Shown piece by piece: positions 1 to 7,324 of a stretch of 51,917 nucleotides of DNA; the first letter of the stretch is position 1, and each line of letters opens with the position of its first letter. The DNA lies in NCBI RefSeq assembly GCF_900113175.1, contig NZ_FOOK01000002.1, positions 1 through 51,917 on the forward strand. The letters are read 5' to 3'. A program made the position numbers and the translations under genes. Source of the DNA: Planifilum fulgidum (lineage in GTDB: Bacteria; Bacillota; Bacilli; Thermoactinomycetales; DSM-44946). The notes under the pieces were generated by a model that ran no database searches, was not told the DNA's origin, and saw nothing but the letters and a program-made list of their open reading frames with translations.

Positions 1-243
1 GCACGTCAAAACCGTTTAAGTGAAAGGGGCAAACAACTGTATAAACGACGGAGTCAGACCATTGAGCGCAGCTTCGCTGACGCCAAAGAACTTCATGGGC
101 TTCGTTATGCACGCTACAGGGGGCTTGCCAAAGTCAGAGAGCAATGCCTCCTTATTGCCGTGGCTCAAAACATCAAAAAAATGGCCTTGCTCCTCTCGAA
201 GAGAGGAAAAGGCTTTGTGATCCGCCTAATTTACCAAATCTAA
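1..243 (+). CDS. C-terminal fragment of an IS1182-type transposase (cut by the window edge)
   Basis: Frame 1 is open from the first base to a TAA at 241-243 and encodes about 80 residues. The stretch ERSFADAKELHGLRYARYRG followed by a CLLIAVAQNIKKMALLL-like end is the typical C-terminus of IS1182-family DDE transposases, with the catalytic Glu in the ERSFADAKE motif. The start lies outside the window, so I cannot tell whether the element is intact. A GC-rich hairpin at 278-315 follows and may be its terminator or part of the element's end. Family call is from recalled sequence pattern. Confidence 0.85.
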   Translation, partial: ARQNRLSERGKQLYKRRSQTIERSFADAKELHGLRYARYRGLAKVREQCLLIAVAQNIKKMALLLSKRGKGFVIRLIYQI

Positions 244-277
244 TTTCCTTTATCTGTTTATTTCCCATAAACATGCA

Positions 278-315
278 ACCCCTGGCGCTTTTCTTGCGAA
301 AAGAGCCAGGGGGTT
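278..315. terminator. Hairpin after the transposase fragment
   Basis: ACCCCTGGCGCTTTT pairs with AAAAGAGCCAGGGGGT across a short loop, with one mismatch. It could end transposase transcription or be part of the IS1182 element's terminal repeat. The following GTTTGTC is a poor U-tract, so function is uncertain. Confidence 0.45.
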
Positions 316-330
316 TGTCATCAATCTCGG

Positions 331-358
331 GAGGCCGGATCTTCATCCGGCCTCCTTT
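331..358 (+). terminator. Hairpin between convergent transposase and methyltransferase genes
   Basis: GAGGCCGGAT and ATCCGGCCTC form a perfect 10-bp stem with a CTTC loop, followed on the plus strand by CTTTTC. The stem overlaps the stop codon of the minus-strand methyltransferase gene. It could act for either direction but the T-run is only on the plus side. Confidence 0.5.
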
Positions 359-1476
359 TCGTTCATCCCCCTCAATGTGGGCCGCCCTTCCCCCTTCCAC
401 TGGATGAGCACCTTGAAGATGTCCCCCATTCCGCCGGGCAGGATCAATTGCCGGACGGCCCGGTTCCGCCGCGCCACTTCGCTGAAGGGATCGGGATTTT
501 GGTGATCTTGAAGGTAATTCAGTATGCCGGAACGGACCAGCCAATCCCCCTGGGTGGTGCAGAGGAGAGGCTTCAATCCCGCCTCCTCGCCCCATGCCCG
601 GAGCGCTTCAAAGTTGACGTCGCTGGTGAGATCCTCCTCGCCGGGGGCCCGGTAGGGGTCCCCGTGCACCCGATGTCTGGAAAAACAGCGCAGGGTTCCC
701 TGGGGGCGGGCGGGACCGGACACCTCTTCCGTGTCGCCGCCGTAATCGACGGTGATGACAAATCCCTCATCCAGCCAATTCCCCACTTCCGCAATCCAAT
801 CCCGGGCATCCAGATTCACTTCGGCCTGCTGCCCTTCCTCCAGCCGCAGGCCGAAGCGGCGAACATAATCCCGCAGGGCATCGGTCGACAGGGGGCCGTC
901 CACCTCGAAAAACCTGCCGTCGCGCCTCGTGACGTAGATCTCCCGCAGGCGTCCCTCCCTCATCCGGATCCGGTGTACGGGAAACGCGTCCAGCAACTCA
1001 TTGCTGACAACCACCGCTGGCATCCCGCCGGGGAGGTCGGAAATCCGGTCCGCCCAGCGGAGGGGATAGGGAGCGCTCTGCAGGCGACTTTCCTGCAAAC
1101 GGCGGTGATAGGGACTCGTCTCCACCAGGCAACACACCAGCTCCTCCCTGCCGATCCCCTTCTCCCAAAGCCCCCTGATCATCTGCTCCATCAGCCGCCC
1201 GTCCCCCGCTCCCACTTCCACCAGCATCCATCGACGACGCGGCAAAAAAAAACGGCGCATCTCTTCGATGACATCGCTCATCACGCGGCCGAAAAGATCG
1301 CCCACATGGGAACTGGTATAATAATCCCCTTCCCTGCCGATCTTGGTTCCTTCCCGCCGGTAATACCCCCACCGGGGATGGTACAGACAAAGTTCCATAT
1401 ACCGGCGAAAAGGGATGGCCCGGCGCGGAGACGAAGCGATTTCACCGGAAATCACCCGAACCAGCTCTGCCGACAC
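343..1476 (-). CDS. SAM-dependent methyltransferase, MidA/NDUFAF7 (DUF185) family
   Basis: About 377 residues from a GTG at 1476. The open frame extends to 1602, but that part overlaps the upstream TlpA gene and reads as low-complexity Arg-rich sequence, so I place the start where family similarity begins (VSAELVRVISGEIA). The N-terminal YMELCLYHPRWGYYR motif and the SAM-binding GAGDGRL near residues 89-95 are typical of the family; VVSNELLDAFPVHR is also family-like. Members methylate arginine in a complex I subunit in mitochondria; the bacterial substrate is generally unknown. It is the last gene of the minus-strand thiol-redox operon, 31 bp after the TlpA gene, which may be coincidental. 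Confidence 0.8.
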   Translation of the reverse strand: MSAELVRVISGEIASSPRRAIPFRRYMELCLYHPRWGYYRREGTKIGREGDYYTSSHVGDLFGRVMSDVIEEMRRFFLPRRRWMLVEVGAGDGRLMEQMIRGLWEKGIGREELVCCLVETSPYHRRLQESRLQSAPYPLRWADRISDLPGGMPAVVVSNELLDAFPVHRIRMREGRLREIYVTRRDGRFFEVDGPLSTDALRDYVRRFGLRLEEGQQAEVNLDARDWIAEVGNWLDEGFVITVDYGGDTEEVSGPARPQGTLRCFSRHRVHGDPYRAPGEEDLTSDVNFEALRAWGEEAGLKPLLCTTQGDWLVRSGILNYLQDHQNPDPFSEVARRNRAVRQLILPGGMGDIFKVLIQWKGEGRPTLRGMNEKEAG

Positions 1477-1507
1477 CTTCCTAAGACACCCCCCACGGTT
1501 GACGCCC

Positions 1508-2029
1508 CTATTTCGCCAAAATCTCCAGGACCATCGACTCGATCTGACCCTCCTGCATCTGCCCCGACACCTTCCGGACCACCTTGCCCTCCGGCGAAAC
1601 AAAGATCGAAGAAGGAATGGGGCCGATTCCGTACAGCCGGGTCACGTCCCGGTCCGGATCCAGCAGAATGGGAAAGGTGAGGTCCAGATGGCGGACGAAA
1701 CCGTCCACGGTCACCTCCGTCTCGGCGATGTTGACCGCCAACACCTCCAGACCCTTGTCCCGGTGGCGTTCGTACACCCGCTGGATGGCCGGCATTTCGT
1801 CCCGGCAGGGTTTGCACCAGGAGGCCCAGAAGTTGATCAGCACCCCTTTTCCCCGGAAATCGCTTAACCTGACCGTTTTGCCGTCCAGGGTGGTCAGTTC
1901 GAAATCCGGGGCCGTCCGGCCGACCTCTACCGCTTCCGACTCGCCGGTCTGGTAAAGGGCAAAGCCGATCAAAACCAACATGACAACCATGAGCAACCTT
2001 CTGATCCAAAAGCGCGTTCGCCGATCCAT
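1508..2029 (-). CDS. ResA/TlpA-like membrane-anchored thiol-disulfide oxidoreductase (second copy in the operon)
   Basis: 173 residues from the ATG at 2029, with GGGTGA upstream; the longer open frame is not needed. One N-terminal membrane helix (residues about 11-26) anchors a thioredoxin-like domain with the active site WCKPC (C72, C75) in an NFWASWCKPCRDEMPAIQ context and the cis-Pro region GPIPSS. Proteins of this type reduce apocytochrome c or other extracytoplasmic disulfides with electrons passed by CcdA. It sits 32 bp downstream of the CstR-like gene in an operon that already contains another TlpA and CcdA, so the two TlpA proteins may serve different substrates. A gene symbol is withheld because ResA-like paralogues are hard to tell apart. 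Confidence 0.85.
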   Translation of the reverse strand: MDRRTRFWIRRLLMVVMLVLIGFALYQTGESEAVEVGRTAPDFELTTLDGKTVRLSDFRGKGVLINFWASWCKPCRDEMPAIQRVYERHRDKGLEVLAVNIAETEVTVDGFVRHLDLTFPILLDPDRDVTRLYGIGPIPSSIFVSPEGKVVRKVSGQMQEGQIESMVLEILAK

Positions 2030-2061
2030 GATTTCACCCGTTCCGTTGCTTCCCCGGCCGT

Positions 2062-2328
2062 TCAACGGCTCTTCACCATCAGCTCGACGGCTTCGAGGAC
2101 CATTTTTTTCGTGTCTCCCGATTCGCCCTTCTCCAGTTCCTCCCGGAGACAGCGTTCCAAATTGTTGCACACGATGACGGCAATGGCCCGGTCGATTGCC
2201 GAGCGGATGGCGGTCATCTGCATCACGACGTCTTTGCAGTTTTTTCCCTCGTCCATCATCCGCAGCACCCCCCGGACCTGTCCCTCGATCCGGCGCAGGC
2301 GCTTCAGGACGTCATCGCCGTATTCCAA
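2062..2328 (-). CDS. cstR: CsoR-family regulator with a CstR-type (persulfide-sensing) cysteine pattern
   Basis: I choose the TTG at 2328 because AAAGGAGG lies 8 nt upstream; an upstream GTG at 2391 would add 21 residues with no visible ribosome site. The 88-residue product has the usual CsoR/DUF156 length and helices (RLRRIEGQVRGVLRMMDEGK). In this numbering the cysteines are C31, C54 and C60, while the position of the copper-ligand His of CsoR is Asn56. A C31/C60 pair without the His is the signature of CstR, which senses reactive sulfur species through a persulfide or disulfide and represses sulfide-handling genes. Its place between ccdA and a TlpA gene fits a thiol or sulfur stress role. 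A copper-sensing CsoR is unlikely without the His. Confidence 0.75.
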   Translation of the reverse strand: MEYGDDVLKRLRRIEGQVRGVLRMMDEGKNCKDVVMQMTAIRSAIDRAIAVIVCNNLERCLREELEKGESGDTKKMVLEAVELMVKSR

Positions 2329-2404
2329 TCCGCCTTCCTCCTTTCGGGACAAAAATGCCGAGAATTTCTCCGCTTGCCCGGCTCCCGTCACGCTTGGGAT
2401 CCCT

Positions 2405-3121
2405 TCAAAACCCGGTAAAACCTCCGGTCCATTGGGTCAGCCAAGCGATGATCGCCGTCATCTGGTCGAAATAGAGCAGGATGCCGAAAAGGACCATCAG
2501 CGCGCCCCCCACCTTCATCAACCGGTTGGAATATTTGAGGATCCACCGGGTTCTCCCCAGGAAAAAGGCCATGACGAAAAAGGGAATGGCAAAGCCCAGG
2601 GTATAAGCGGTGATATATCCCAACCCCGACGCGGGATCGGTCAGGGACAGGGCCAGGACGGAAGCGAGGATCGGCCCCACGCAGGGCGTCCATCCGGCCG
2701 CAAACCCCATCCCGACCAGAATGGATCCGACATAACCCAGGCGGCGTTTCTGAAGGGCTCCGATCCGCACGTCCCGCATCATGAAGGAAGGCTGGAACAC
2801 CCCCAGCAAAAACAGTCCCATCACGAAGATCAGGACGCCCCCCAGCATGCGGATCATGTCTTGATATTCCTGAAAGAGGCGTCCCAGCCAGCTGACCGAA
2901 AAGCCCAAGGCGTAGAAAATGACGGAAAAACCCAAGATGAAAAAGAGCGTGTGAATCATCGTCGCCCGGCGAATCTGAAGGGGCTGCGATCGATCCGTCA
3001 GCTGGCTGACGGACACCCCGGTTATGTAGGAAATGTACGAGGGATACAAAGGGAGACAGCACGGGGAGACAAAGGAGAGCACCCCGGCCCCGAAGGCGAG
3101 CCACCACGTCACTTCCGCCAC
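2405..3121 (-). CDS. ccdA: CcdA, cytochrome c biogenesis / thiol-reduction transmembrane protein
   Basis: 238 residues with six predicted membrane segments and the two conserved cysteine motifs of the CcdA/DsbD-gamma family: SPCCLPLYPSY (C21, C22) and GWTPCVGP (C147). CcdA passes electrons from cytoplasmic thioredoxin across the membrane to extracytoplasmic thioredoxin-like proteins. The two TlpA/ResA genes that flank it (3156-3767 and 1508-2029) are its obvious partners. The start ATG is 34 bp after the upstream TlpA stop. Confidence 0.93.
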   Translation of the reverse strand: MAEVTWWLAFGAGVLSFVSPCCLPLYPSYISYITGVSVSQLTDRSQPLQIRRATMIHTLFFILGFSVIFYALGFSVSWLGRLFQEYQDMIRMLGGVLIFVMGLFLLGVFQPSFMMRDVRIGALQKRRLGYVGSILVGMGFAAGWTPCVGPILASVLALSLTDPASGLGYITAYTLGFAIPFFVMAFFLGRTRWILKYSNRLMKVGGALMVLFGILLYFDQMTAIIAWLTQWTGGFTGF

Positions 3122-3155
3122 GATTCATCCCTCCCCCCGACAGGGTCTTCCTGCC

Positions 3156-3767
3156 TCACTTGGTCTTCACCAGTTGCTCCATGAGATCAAAAATCTGCTC
3201 CCTTGACATCGCGCCCATCTGCTTGTGAATAATCACTCCCTCTTCGTTCACCGCGTAGGTCATGGGAATGGACATCACGCCGTAGCGATCGGCCACCTCT
3301 CCCTTTTCATCCAGCAGCACCGGGAAGGTGAATCCTTCGGAGGAGAGGTATTCCTTCATCTTGTCCAGATCATCCGTCCCCGTCAAATTGACCATGAGAA
3401 AATTGACCCGGTCCCCGTATTTTTCGTAAGCCTCCTGGATGTGGGGCATCTCCATCTTGCAGGGAGGGCACCAGGAAGCCCAGAGATTGATAAAGGAAGG
3501 CTTGCCTCCGTTTTTCGTCAGCTCCACCGTCTTCCCGTCCAGGGTCCTCAGTTTGAAATTGGGGGCGCGAAAGCCTTGTTGCGGCTTTTCCACGGCGCTG
3601 GAATCCTGAGGGGGCGACGAAGGGGCCTCCTCAGACTTCGCCGTCGATTCCTCGGGCCCTTTCACCGGCGCCTCGTCGCTCGTTTCCCCTTTGCTTCCGC
3701 CCATCCAGACGGCCCCGGCCACCGCGAGGATGATCACCAGCATGATCAATCCGTTACGCAGATTCAT
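3156..3767 (-). CDS. ResA/TlpA-like membrane-anchored thiol-disulfide oxidoreductase
   Basis: 203 residues from the ATG at 3767, preceded by AAAGGGGAAATCAAT. An N-terminal membrane helix (residues 5-23) is followed by an acidic, Ser/Pro-rich linker of about 40 residues and then a thioredoxin-like domain with WCPPC (C100, C103) and the cis-Pro context MSIPMT. The long linker suggests it reaches out from the membrane to its substrates. The start overlaps the end of the upstream Lgt-like gene by 14 bp, implying translational coupling. CcdA is the likely electron donor. Confidence 0.9.
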   Translation of the reverse strand: MNLRNGLIMLVIILAVAGAVWMGGSKGETSDEAPVKGPEESTAKSEEAPSSPPQDSSAVEKPQQGFRAPNFKLRTLDGKTVELTKNGGKPSFINLWASWCPPCKMEMPHIQEAYEKYGDRVNFLMVNLTGTDDLDKMKEYLSSEGFTFPVLLDEKGEVADRYGVMSIPMTYAVNEEGVIIHKQMGAMSREQIFDLMEQLVKTK

Positions 3768-4488
3768 ATTGATTTCCCCTTTCAGGTCTTGCAAAAAACC
3801 AGCTGGCCAACCAGCCGGCGACGGCAATGACAACAAACGCCCACTGGCTCCAGGAAAGGTTCAGCCATACCGTGAGCGGTTCCCAATCAAAATAGGATAT
3901 GATCAGAAGACCGATCCCTCCCGCCAGGGACACCCATGCGAAGGTTTCCCCGGGACGCAAACGGCTTCGACCACGCCACCACCAAAACAGAATGGCGGAA
4001 AGGAGCAGGAGGCGGTATAGGTGAATCGGATGAACCCTTACCCCCTCCCCTATGATTATACCCCAGGGCAGATCGGTTGGCTTTCCCCAATTTTGAAAAA
4101 TGATCGAATAACCGATGCCGGTGAAAAGGGCGACGAGAGCCGCCGCATCCAGCCCCCGGGAAAGGGGGATTTGAAGGCGCCGAAAAGAGAGGGTAAGATA
4201 CACCGCCGTGATCCCGCCCGCGATCATCGCGCCCTTGGGCGAACCGCTCAGATACAGAATGGCGGACGGATGCCGAAGGGTCGAAAGGGGATCCGTAAAC
4301 AGGGGGCTGATTTCGTACAAAATGAAATACATCAGGAACGCTCCCAAAAACCGTTCCGACCAGCGGGCCTTGTCTTCCGGAAGAAGGCGATCCGCCGCTC
4401 TGGCCGAAAGCCAGACCAGAAGGGCCAGTGCCAACGTGGTGACGGGAAGAAGAAAAGGGCCCAACCGGACGGGCTCCGCTTCGATCAA
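3754..4488 (-). CDS. Divergent Lgt-like integral membrane protein
   Basis: 244 residues with about seven hydrophobic segments. The motif VRVHPIHLYR resembles the HPxxLYE motif of prolipoprotein diacylglyceryl transferase (Lgt), and IIGEGVRVHP sits where Lgt has its active-site region. However, the Lgt His/Gly-rich loop (HGG) is not evident and the final Glu of HPxxLYE is Arg, so normal lipoprotein transfer activity is doubtful. The gene lies between the MBL hydrolase and a TlpA gene and overlaps the latter by 14 bp, which ties it to the thiol-redox operon. Its job there is not known to me. Confidence 0.6.
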   Translation of the reverse strand: MIEAEPVRLGPFLLPVTTLALALLVWLSARAADRLLPEDKARWSERFLGAFLMYFILYEISPLFTDPLSTLRHPSAILYLSGSPKGAMIAGGITAVYLTLSFRRLQIPLSRGLDAAALVALFTGIGYSIIFQNWGKPTDLPWGIIIGEGVRVHPIHLYRLLLLSAILFWWWRGRSRLRPGETFAWVSLAGGIGLLIISYFDWEPLTVWLNLSWSQWAFVVIAVAGWLASWFFARPERGNQYESA

Positions 4489-4528
4489 GTCATCTCCCTC
4501 CTCCCAGTGGGACCCTCCCCTTGGCGGG

Positions 4529-5170
4529 TTATCTGAACCCGTGAAGAAACGGATTGGTCTCCTGTTCCCGGCCGACGGTGGTTTCCGGTCCGTGGCCCGG
4601 GCAGACCCGGGTTTCCTCGGGCAACACCATCAGATGATCGTGGATGGAGCGCATCAGGGTGTCAAAATCCCCGCCGGGAAGATCGGTCCGGCCGATCGAA
4701 CCGGCGAACAGCACATCGCCGCTCACCACCAGCCCGTCCAGAGCGTAGGTGACGCTGCCCGGAGAATGTCCCGGGGTGTGCAGCACCCGAAAGGTGTGTC
4801 CAAAAAAGACCAGGGACTCGCCGCCTTCCAGATAATGATCCGCCTCCCGGCAGCGGACGGGTTCCAACCCCGGCCACAATCCGGAGCCGTTTTTCAGGGG
4901 ATCCGTCAGCCAATCCTCTTCAAGGCGATGAACGTAAACGGGGGCGCCGGTCTTTTCCCTCACCGGCTCGACGGCGCCGATGTGGTCAAAGTGGGCATGG
5001 GTCAGCAGAACGGCCTCCACCTGTAGCCCCAACTCACCGATCCTCGTCAGCACCCGATCCGGTTCCGCCCCGGGATCGACCACCACGCCGCGACGGGAAT
5101 GTTCGTCGTAAAGCAGGTAACAATTGGCCATCAACGGCCCCAAAGCAAGCGATTCAACGCGCACGCCCAC
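4529..5170 (-). CDS. MBL-fold hydrolase, glyoxalase II-like
   Basis: 213 residues with the metallo-beta-lactamase zinc motif THAHFDH (residues 57-63), then TPGHSPGS, GDVLFAGSIGRTDLPGG and CPGHGPETT, which together mark the glyoxalase II-like branch (B. subtilis YqgX type). Candidate substrates are hydroxyacyl-thioesters such as S-lactoylglutathione analogues. It is the first gene of the redox operon, directly behind a good sigma-A promoter. Next to a CstR-like regulator a role in low-molecular-weight thiol or persulfide metabolism is possible, but the Asp-Leu-Pro-Gly-Gly loop does not by itself show persulfide dioxygenase activity. Confidence 0.85.
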   Translation of the reverse strand: MGVRVESLALGPLMANCYLLYDEHSRRGVVVDPGAEPDRVLTRIGELGLQVEAVLLTHAHFDHIGAVEPVREKTGAPVYVHRLEEDWLTDPLKNGSGLWPGLEPVRCREADHYLEGGESLVFFGHTFRVLHTPGHSPGSVTYALDGLVVSGDVLFAGSIGRTDLPGGDFDTLMRSIHDHLMVLPEETRVCPGHGPETTVGREQETNPFLHGFR

Positions 5171-5200
5171 ACCACCTTTCGGTCTTGCCGATCTTTTTTT

Positions 5201-5229
5201 ATTCTACACGGAAGATGTCACCGGATCAA
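5201..5229 (-). promoter_or_regulatory. Sigma-A promoter of the thiol-redox operon
   Basis: On the minus strand TTGATC and TAGAAT are separated by 17 bp, about 30 bp upstream of the MBL hydrolase start. No other good promoter is visible before the genes down to 343, so it may drive all seven. A CstR-type repressor site would be expected near here, but I cannot identify one by eye. Confidence 0.6.
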
Positions 5230-5317
5230 AAGAGCCCTTCGGGCGCATCAATACATGGATTGATCCAAAGCGGTTACACTAGGAACGAACCTAAGAATTC
5301 GGAAAGGAAGAAAGGTC

Positions 5318-5902
5318 ATGATGCGTGCCCTGACCCTGATTTTCCTCGCTGCCGTGTGGCTTCTGGGATGCCAACCGGCCAACAAACCTCCGGCCAATGA
5401 GTCGGCTCCTTCCCCGAATACAACCCAAAAGATTCGGGTGGACCAAACCGCTCCCGAAAGCCGCCGCACCGATCGGAATCAAGCCGTCGCCGAACGGATG
5501 GTCCGCATTGCCACAAGCTTTCCCCAGGTGAAAAGCGCCACCGCGGTCGTGGCCGGGCGATACACCATCGTCGGCATCGACGTGGATCCCACCTTGGATC
5601 GCGGGCGGGTGGGAACCCTCAAGTACAGCGTGGCCCAGGCCCTTCATGAAGATCCCCAGGGCAAGAATGCTCTGGTGACAGCCGATGTGGATCTGGTGCA
5701 GCGGCTTCGGGAATTGGCCGACGATATGCGCGCCGGCCGCCCTGCCGCCGGCATTGCCGAAGAGTTGGCGGAGATTGCCGCCCGAATCATGCCCCAACCC
5801 TCCAAGGAAGTCCCCCGGCAGGAACAGCCCCCCACCCGGCTGGATCAGGAACGGCTCAACCAAACGCCCAACCCCTCCCCCGCCGGGAAGGCGTCCCACT
5901 AA
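5318..5902 (+). CDS. ylaJ: YhcN/YlaJ-family sporulation lipoprotein
   Basis: 194 residues starting at ATG 5318 (or the second ATG at 5321), with a GGAAAGGAAG ribosome site. A signal peptide ending in the lipobox LLGC (Cys18) predicts a lipid-anchored extracytoplasmic protein. The central region, with VAERMVRIATSFPQVKSATA and a V.G..A.VGIDV-like strand, is the YhcN/YlaJ fold found in spore and forespore lipoproteins. The C-terminus is Pro/Gln-rich. Its neighbourhood with ylaI and ylaH matches the B. subtilis yla cluster, though here ylaJ is on the opposite side and separated by a PNPOx gene. Confidence 0.85.
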   Translation: MMRALTLIFLAAVWLLGCQPANKPPANESAPSPNTTQKIRVDQTAPESRRTDRNQAVAERMVRIATSFPQVKSATAVVAGRYTIVGIDVDPTLDRGRVGTLKYSVAQALHEDPQGKNALVTADVDLVQRLRELADDMRAGRPAAGIAEELAEIAARIMPQPSKEVPRQEQPPTRLDQERLNQTPNPSPAGKASH

Positions 5903-5929
5903 AAGGCCGGCGATGCGCCGGCCTTTTTT
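5903..5929 (+). terminator. Intrinsic terminator of ylaJ
   Basis: GGCCGGCG and CGCCGGCC form an 8-bp GC stem with an ATG loop, followed by TTTTTT; it begins directly after the ylaJ stop codon. Confidence 0.9.
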
Positions 5930-5939
5930 CATGCAAACA

Positions 5940-6392
5940 TCACTTCCTCAGCGCGTTCAAAACCTGGCGATCCAGCTTGGCCGCCGCCTCCTCGTCGTAC
6001 GTCTTTTCATAAACCGGTTCCTGCACGATCCGGGCCCCGTAAAACATGGCATTGCGGACCGCCTCCACCGACACGTCGATCCGGGCCAGCTTGATCACCA
6101 CCCCTTCCATCGGCTTTTCCGTCACCTGTGCCCTTCCATATACGGCATAGGTGGAATCGGGGCCGACCACGGTCAGCACGACCCGCGGATTGGCTTCCAC
6201 ATTGGTCACGATCCGGGAACGATGTCCCACGGCGAGGCGAATCCGCCCCGGTTCCGGGGCATGCACCCAGGAGACGGCGCTCACCCACGGCCCGCCGGTT
6301 TCCGCATCGACGGTGGAAAGCAGGACAAATTGTTCCCTCTGCAGTTTTTCATGAAGTTGCTCTGTCAAAACGTCCGCAATCACTTCAGCCAT
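5940..6392 (-). CDS. Pyridoxamine 5'-phosphate oxidase-fold protein
   Basis: 150 residues from the ATG at 6392, with GGGGAGG 8 nt upstream. The pattern FVLLSTVDAETGGPWVSAVS, then RIRLAVGHRSRIVTNVEANPRV, is that of the split-barrel flavin-binding PNPOx-like superfamily. Many members bind FMN or F420 or act as general-stress proteins; the actual substrate cannot be read from the sequence. The gene is single and has a long leader with a terminator-like hairpin (6432-6478) between promoter region and start, suggesting attenuation. Confidence 0.8.
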   Translation of the reverse strand: MAEVIADVLTEQLHEKLQREQFVLLSTVDAETGGPWVSAVSWVHAPEPGRIRLAVGHRSRIVTNVEANPRVVLTVVGPDSTYAVYGRAQVTEKPMEGVVIKLARIDVSVEAVRNAMFYGARIVQEPVYEKTYDEEAAAKLDRQVLNALRK

Positions 6393-6431
6393 CGCAAATC
6401 CTCCCCGTTTGTCCGCGGATGGAGGGCGCGC

Positions 6432-6478
6432 AAAAAAACGGGCCGTCGGCCCGATGCGGCGCACCCTTCCCGTTTTTT
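6432..6478 (-). promoter_or_regulatory. Attenuator-like leader upstream of the PNPOx-fold gene
   Basis: Read on the minus strand, CGGGCCG/ACGGCCCG forms a strong hairpin (6439-6453) followed by seven T, which is a textbook intrinsic terminator lying 40 bp upstream of the start codon. Just before it, AAAAAACGGG (minus strand of 6469-6478, pairing with 6433-6442) can form an alternative stem with the 3' arm and T-run. This is the geometry of a terminator/antiterminator pair. It could instead simply be a terminator for read-through from the right. Confidence 0.5.
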
Positions 6479-6570
6479 GACGGGATTTCCCCATCCCTAG
6501 TATACTAAGGTTATCCAAAAAAACGGCGAAAATGTTTCAAATGCCCGAAGAAAGCGAGCGACAAAGGTCG

Positions 6571-6747
6571 ATGAAAATTTGTTGCATCCTGTGCGATCGA
6601 TATTTTACCCCTGACAAAATGCAGATCAAAAAGCTCCGCAAACACCCGCACCGGATCATCCTCTGTCCCGAATGTCACGAGCGGATTGCGGAACGGGTCC
6701 GAAAGCGCAAAAAGCTACAATCCCTCAAGCGTCATCCGGAAGGTTGA
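6571..6747 (+). CDS. ylaI: YlaI-like small zinc-ribbon protein (DUF2197)
   Basis: 58 residues from the ATG at 6571 (AAAGGT just upstream); the open frame extends to 6532 but the added residues are not family-like. Two CxxC knuckles, C5-x2-C8 and C32-x2-C35, plus the basic tail ERVRKRKK mark the DUF2197/YlaI family. Function unknown; likely a zinc-bound small protein. Its 3' end overlaps the convergent gene at 6725-7009 by 23 bp. Confidence 0.8.
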   Translation: MKICCILCDRYFTPDKMQIKKLRKHPHRIILCPECHERIAERVRKRKKLQSLKRHPEG

Positions 6748-7009
6748 ACCGGGGTTCCGCTTCGATGTCCCTCAGAAGCTGCTCGGCCGAATCCCGGTCA
6801 AACACGCGGGATTTCCATTCCTCCCCCTGCAGGTAATGAACCCGGTAGACCGAATCATCCGACTCCAGTCGCAGTTCCTTCACCTGATGGTCTTCCCTCA
6901 AGATCTGCTCGAAGAACTGCACGGTATCCCGGGCCGAGCGATCCCTCGGCCGCGCATCTCCCACGATGCGGATCTGCAACCAGTTGAACAGCGCATCCGT
7001 CAGCTTCAT
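6725..7009 (-). CDS. Conserved small protein of the yla cluster, function unknown
   Basis: 94 residues beginning MKLTDALFNWLQIRIVGDARP and ending acidic. I recognise the pattern as a conserved, uncharacterised protein found beside ylaH and ylaI in Bacillales; no catalytic motif is evident. It follows the ylaH-like gene by 3 bp and is surely co-transcribed with it and with nfo. Alpha/beta composition with alternating hydrophobics suggests a small folded cytosolic protein. Confidence 0.75.
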   Translation of the reverse strand: MKLTDALFNWLQIRIVGDARPRDRSARDTVQFFEQILREDHQVKELRLESDDSVYRVHYLQGEEWKSRVFDRDSAEQLLRDIEAEPRFNLPDDA

Positions 7010-7012
7010 GCC

Positions 7013-7309
7013 CTACACCTTCTTCCCCTTTTGCTCTTCCGACCGGGATTTCCTCTCCGTCATGGCCATGCGGATGCGGGCCACGCCGATCAGAACCACG
7101 CTGATGACCAGGATGGGAACGATCGGAAATTGCAGCATGTGGAAGAGGAGAAGCAGGAAACACCCCAGCGCAAGGAACACATACACCACCAGCGCCTTCA
7201 AGGGAGGGAGGGGACGGGCAAAGGCGACTTTGTAAACGATCCCCGTCAGGATGAGAATGACAAAGTAGGCGACAACCGGCCGTTCCAGAGCTTGGTCGAT
7301 GATTTCCAT
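7013..7309 (-). CDS. ylaH: YlaH-like membrane protein
   Basis: 98 residues with three hydrophobic helices (about 13-26, 37-58, 63-78) and a basic, hydrophilic C-terminus, as in B. subtilis YlaH. Function unknown. It lies 15 bp downstream of nfo and 3 bp upstream of the 94-residue gene, forming a tight minus-strand operon. Confidence 0.75.
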   Translation of the reverse strand: MEIIDQALERPVVAYFVILILTGIVYKVAFARPLPPLKALVVYVFLALGCFLLLLFHMLQFPIVPILVISVVLIGVARIRMAMTERKSRSEEQKGKKV

Positions 7310-7324
7310 CCAGGTTCCCTCCGA

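Noticed and set aside
2329-2391. N-terminal extension of the CstR-like protein from a GTG at 2391
   Set aside because: The TTG at 2328 has AAAGGAGG at ideal spacing and gives the normal family length, whereas the GTG has no ribosome site.
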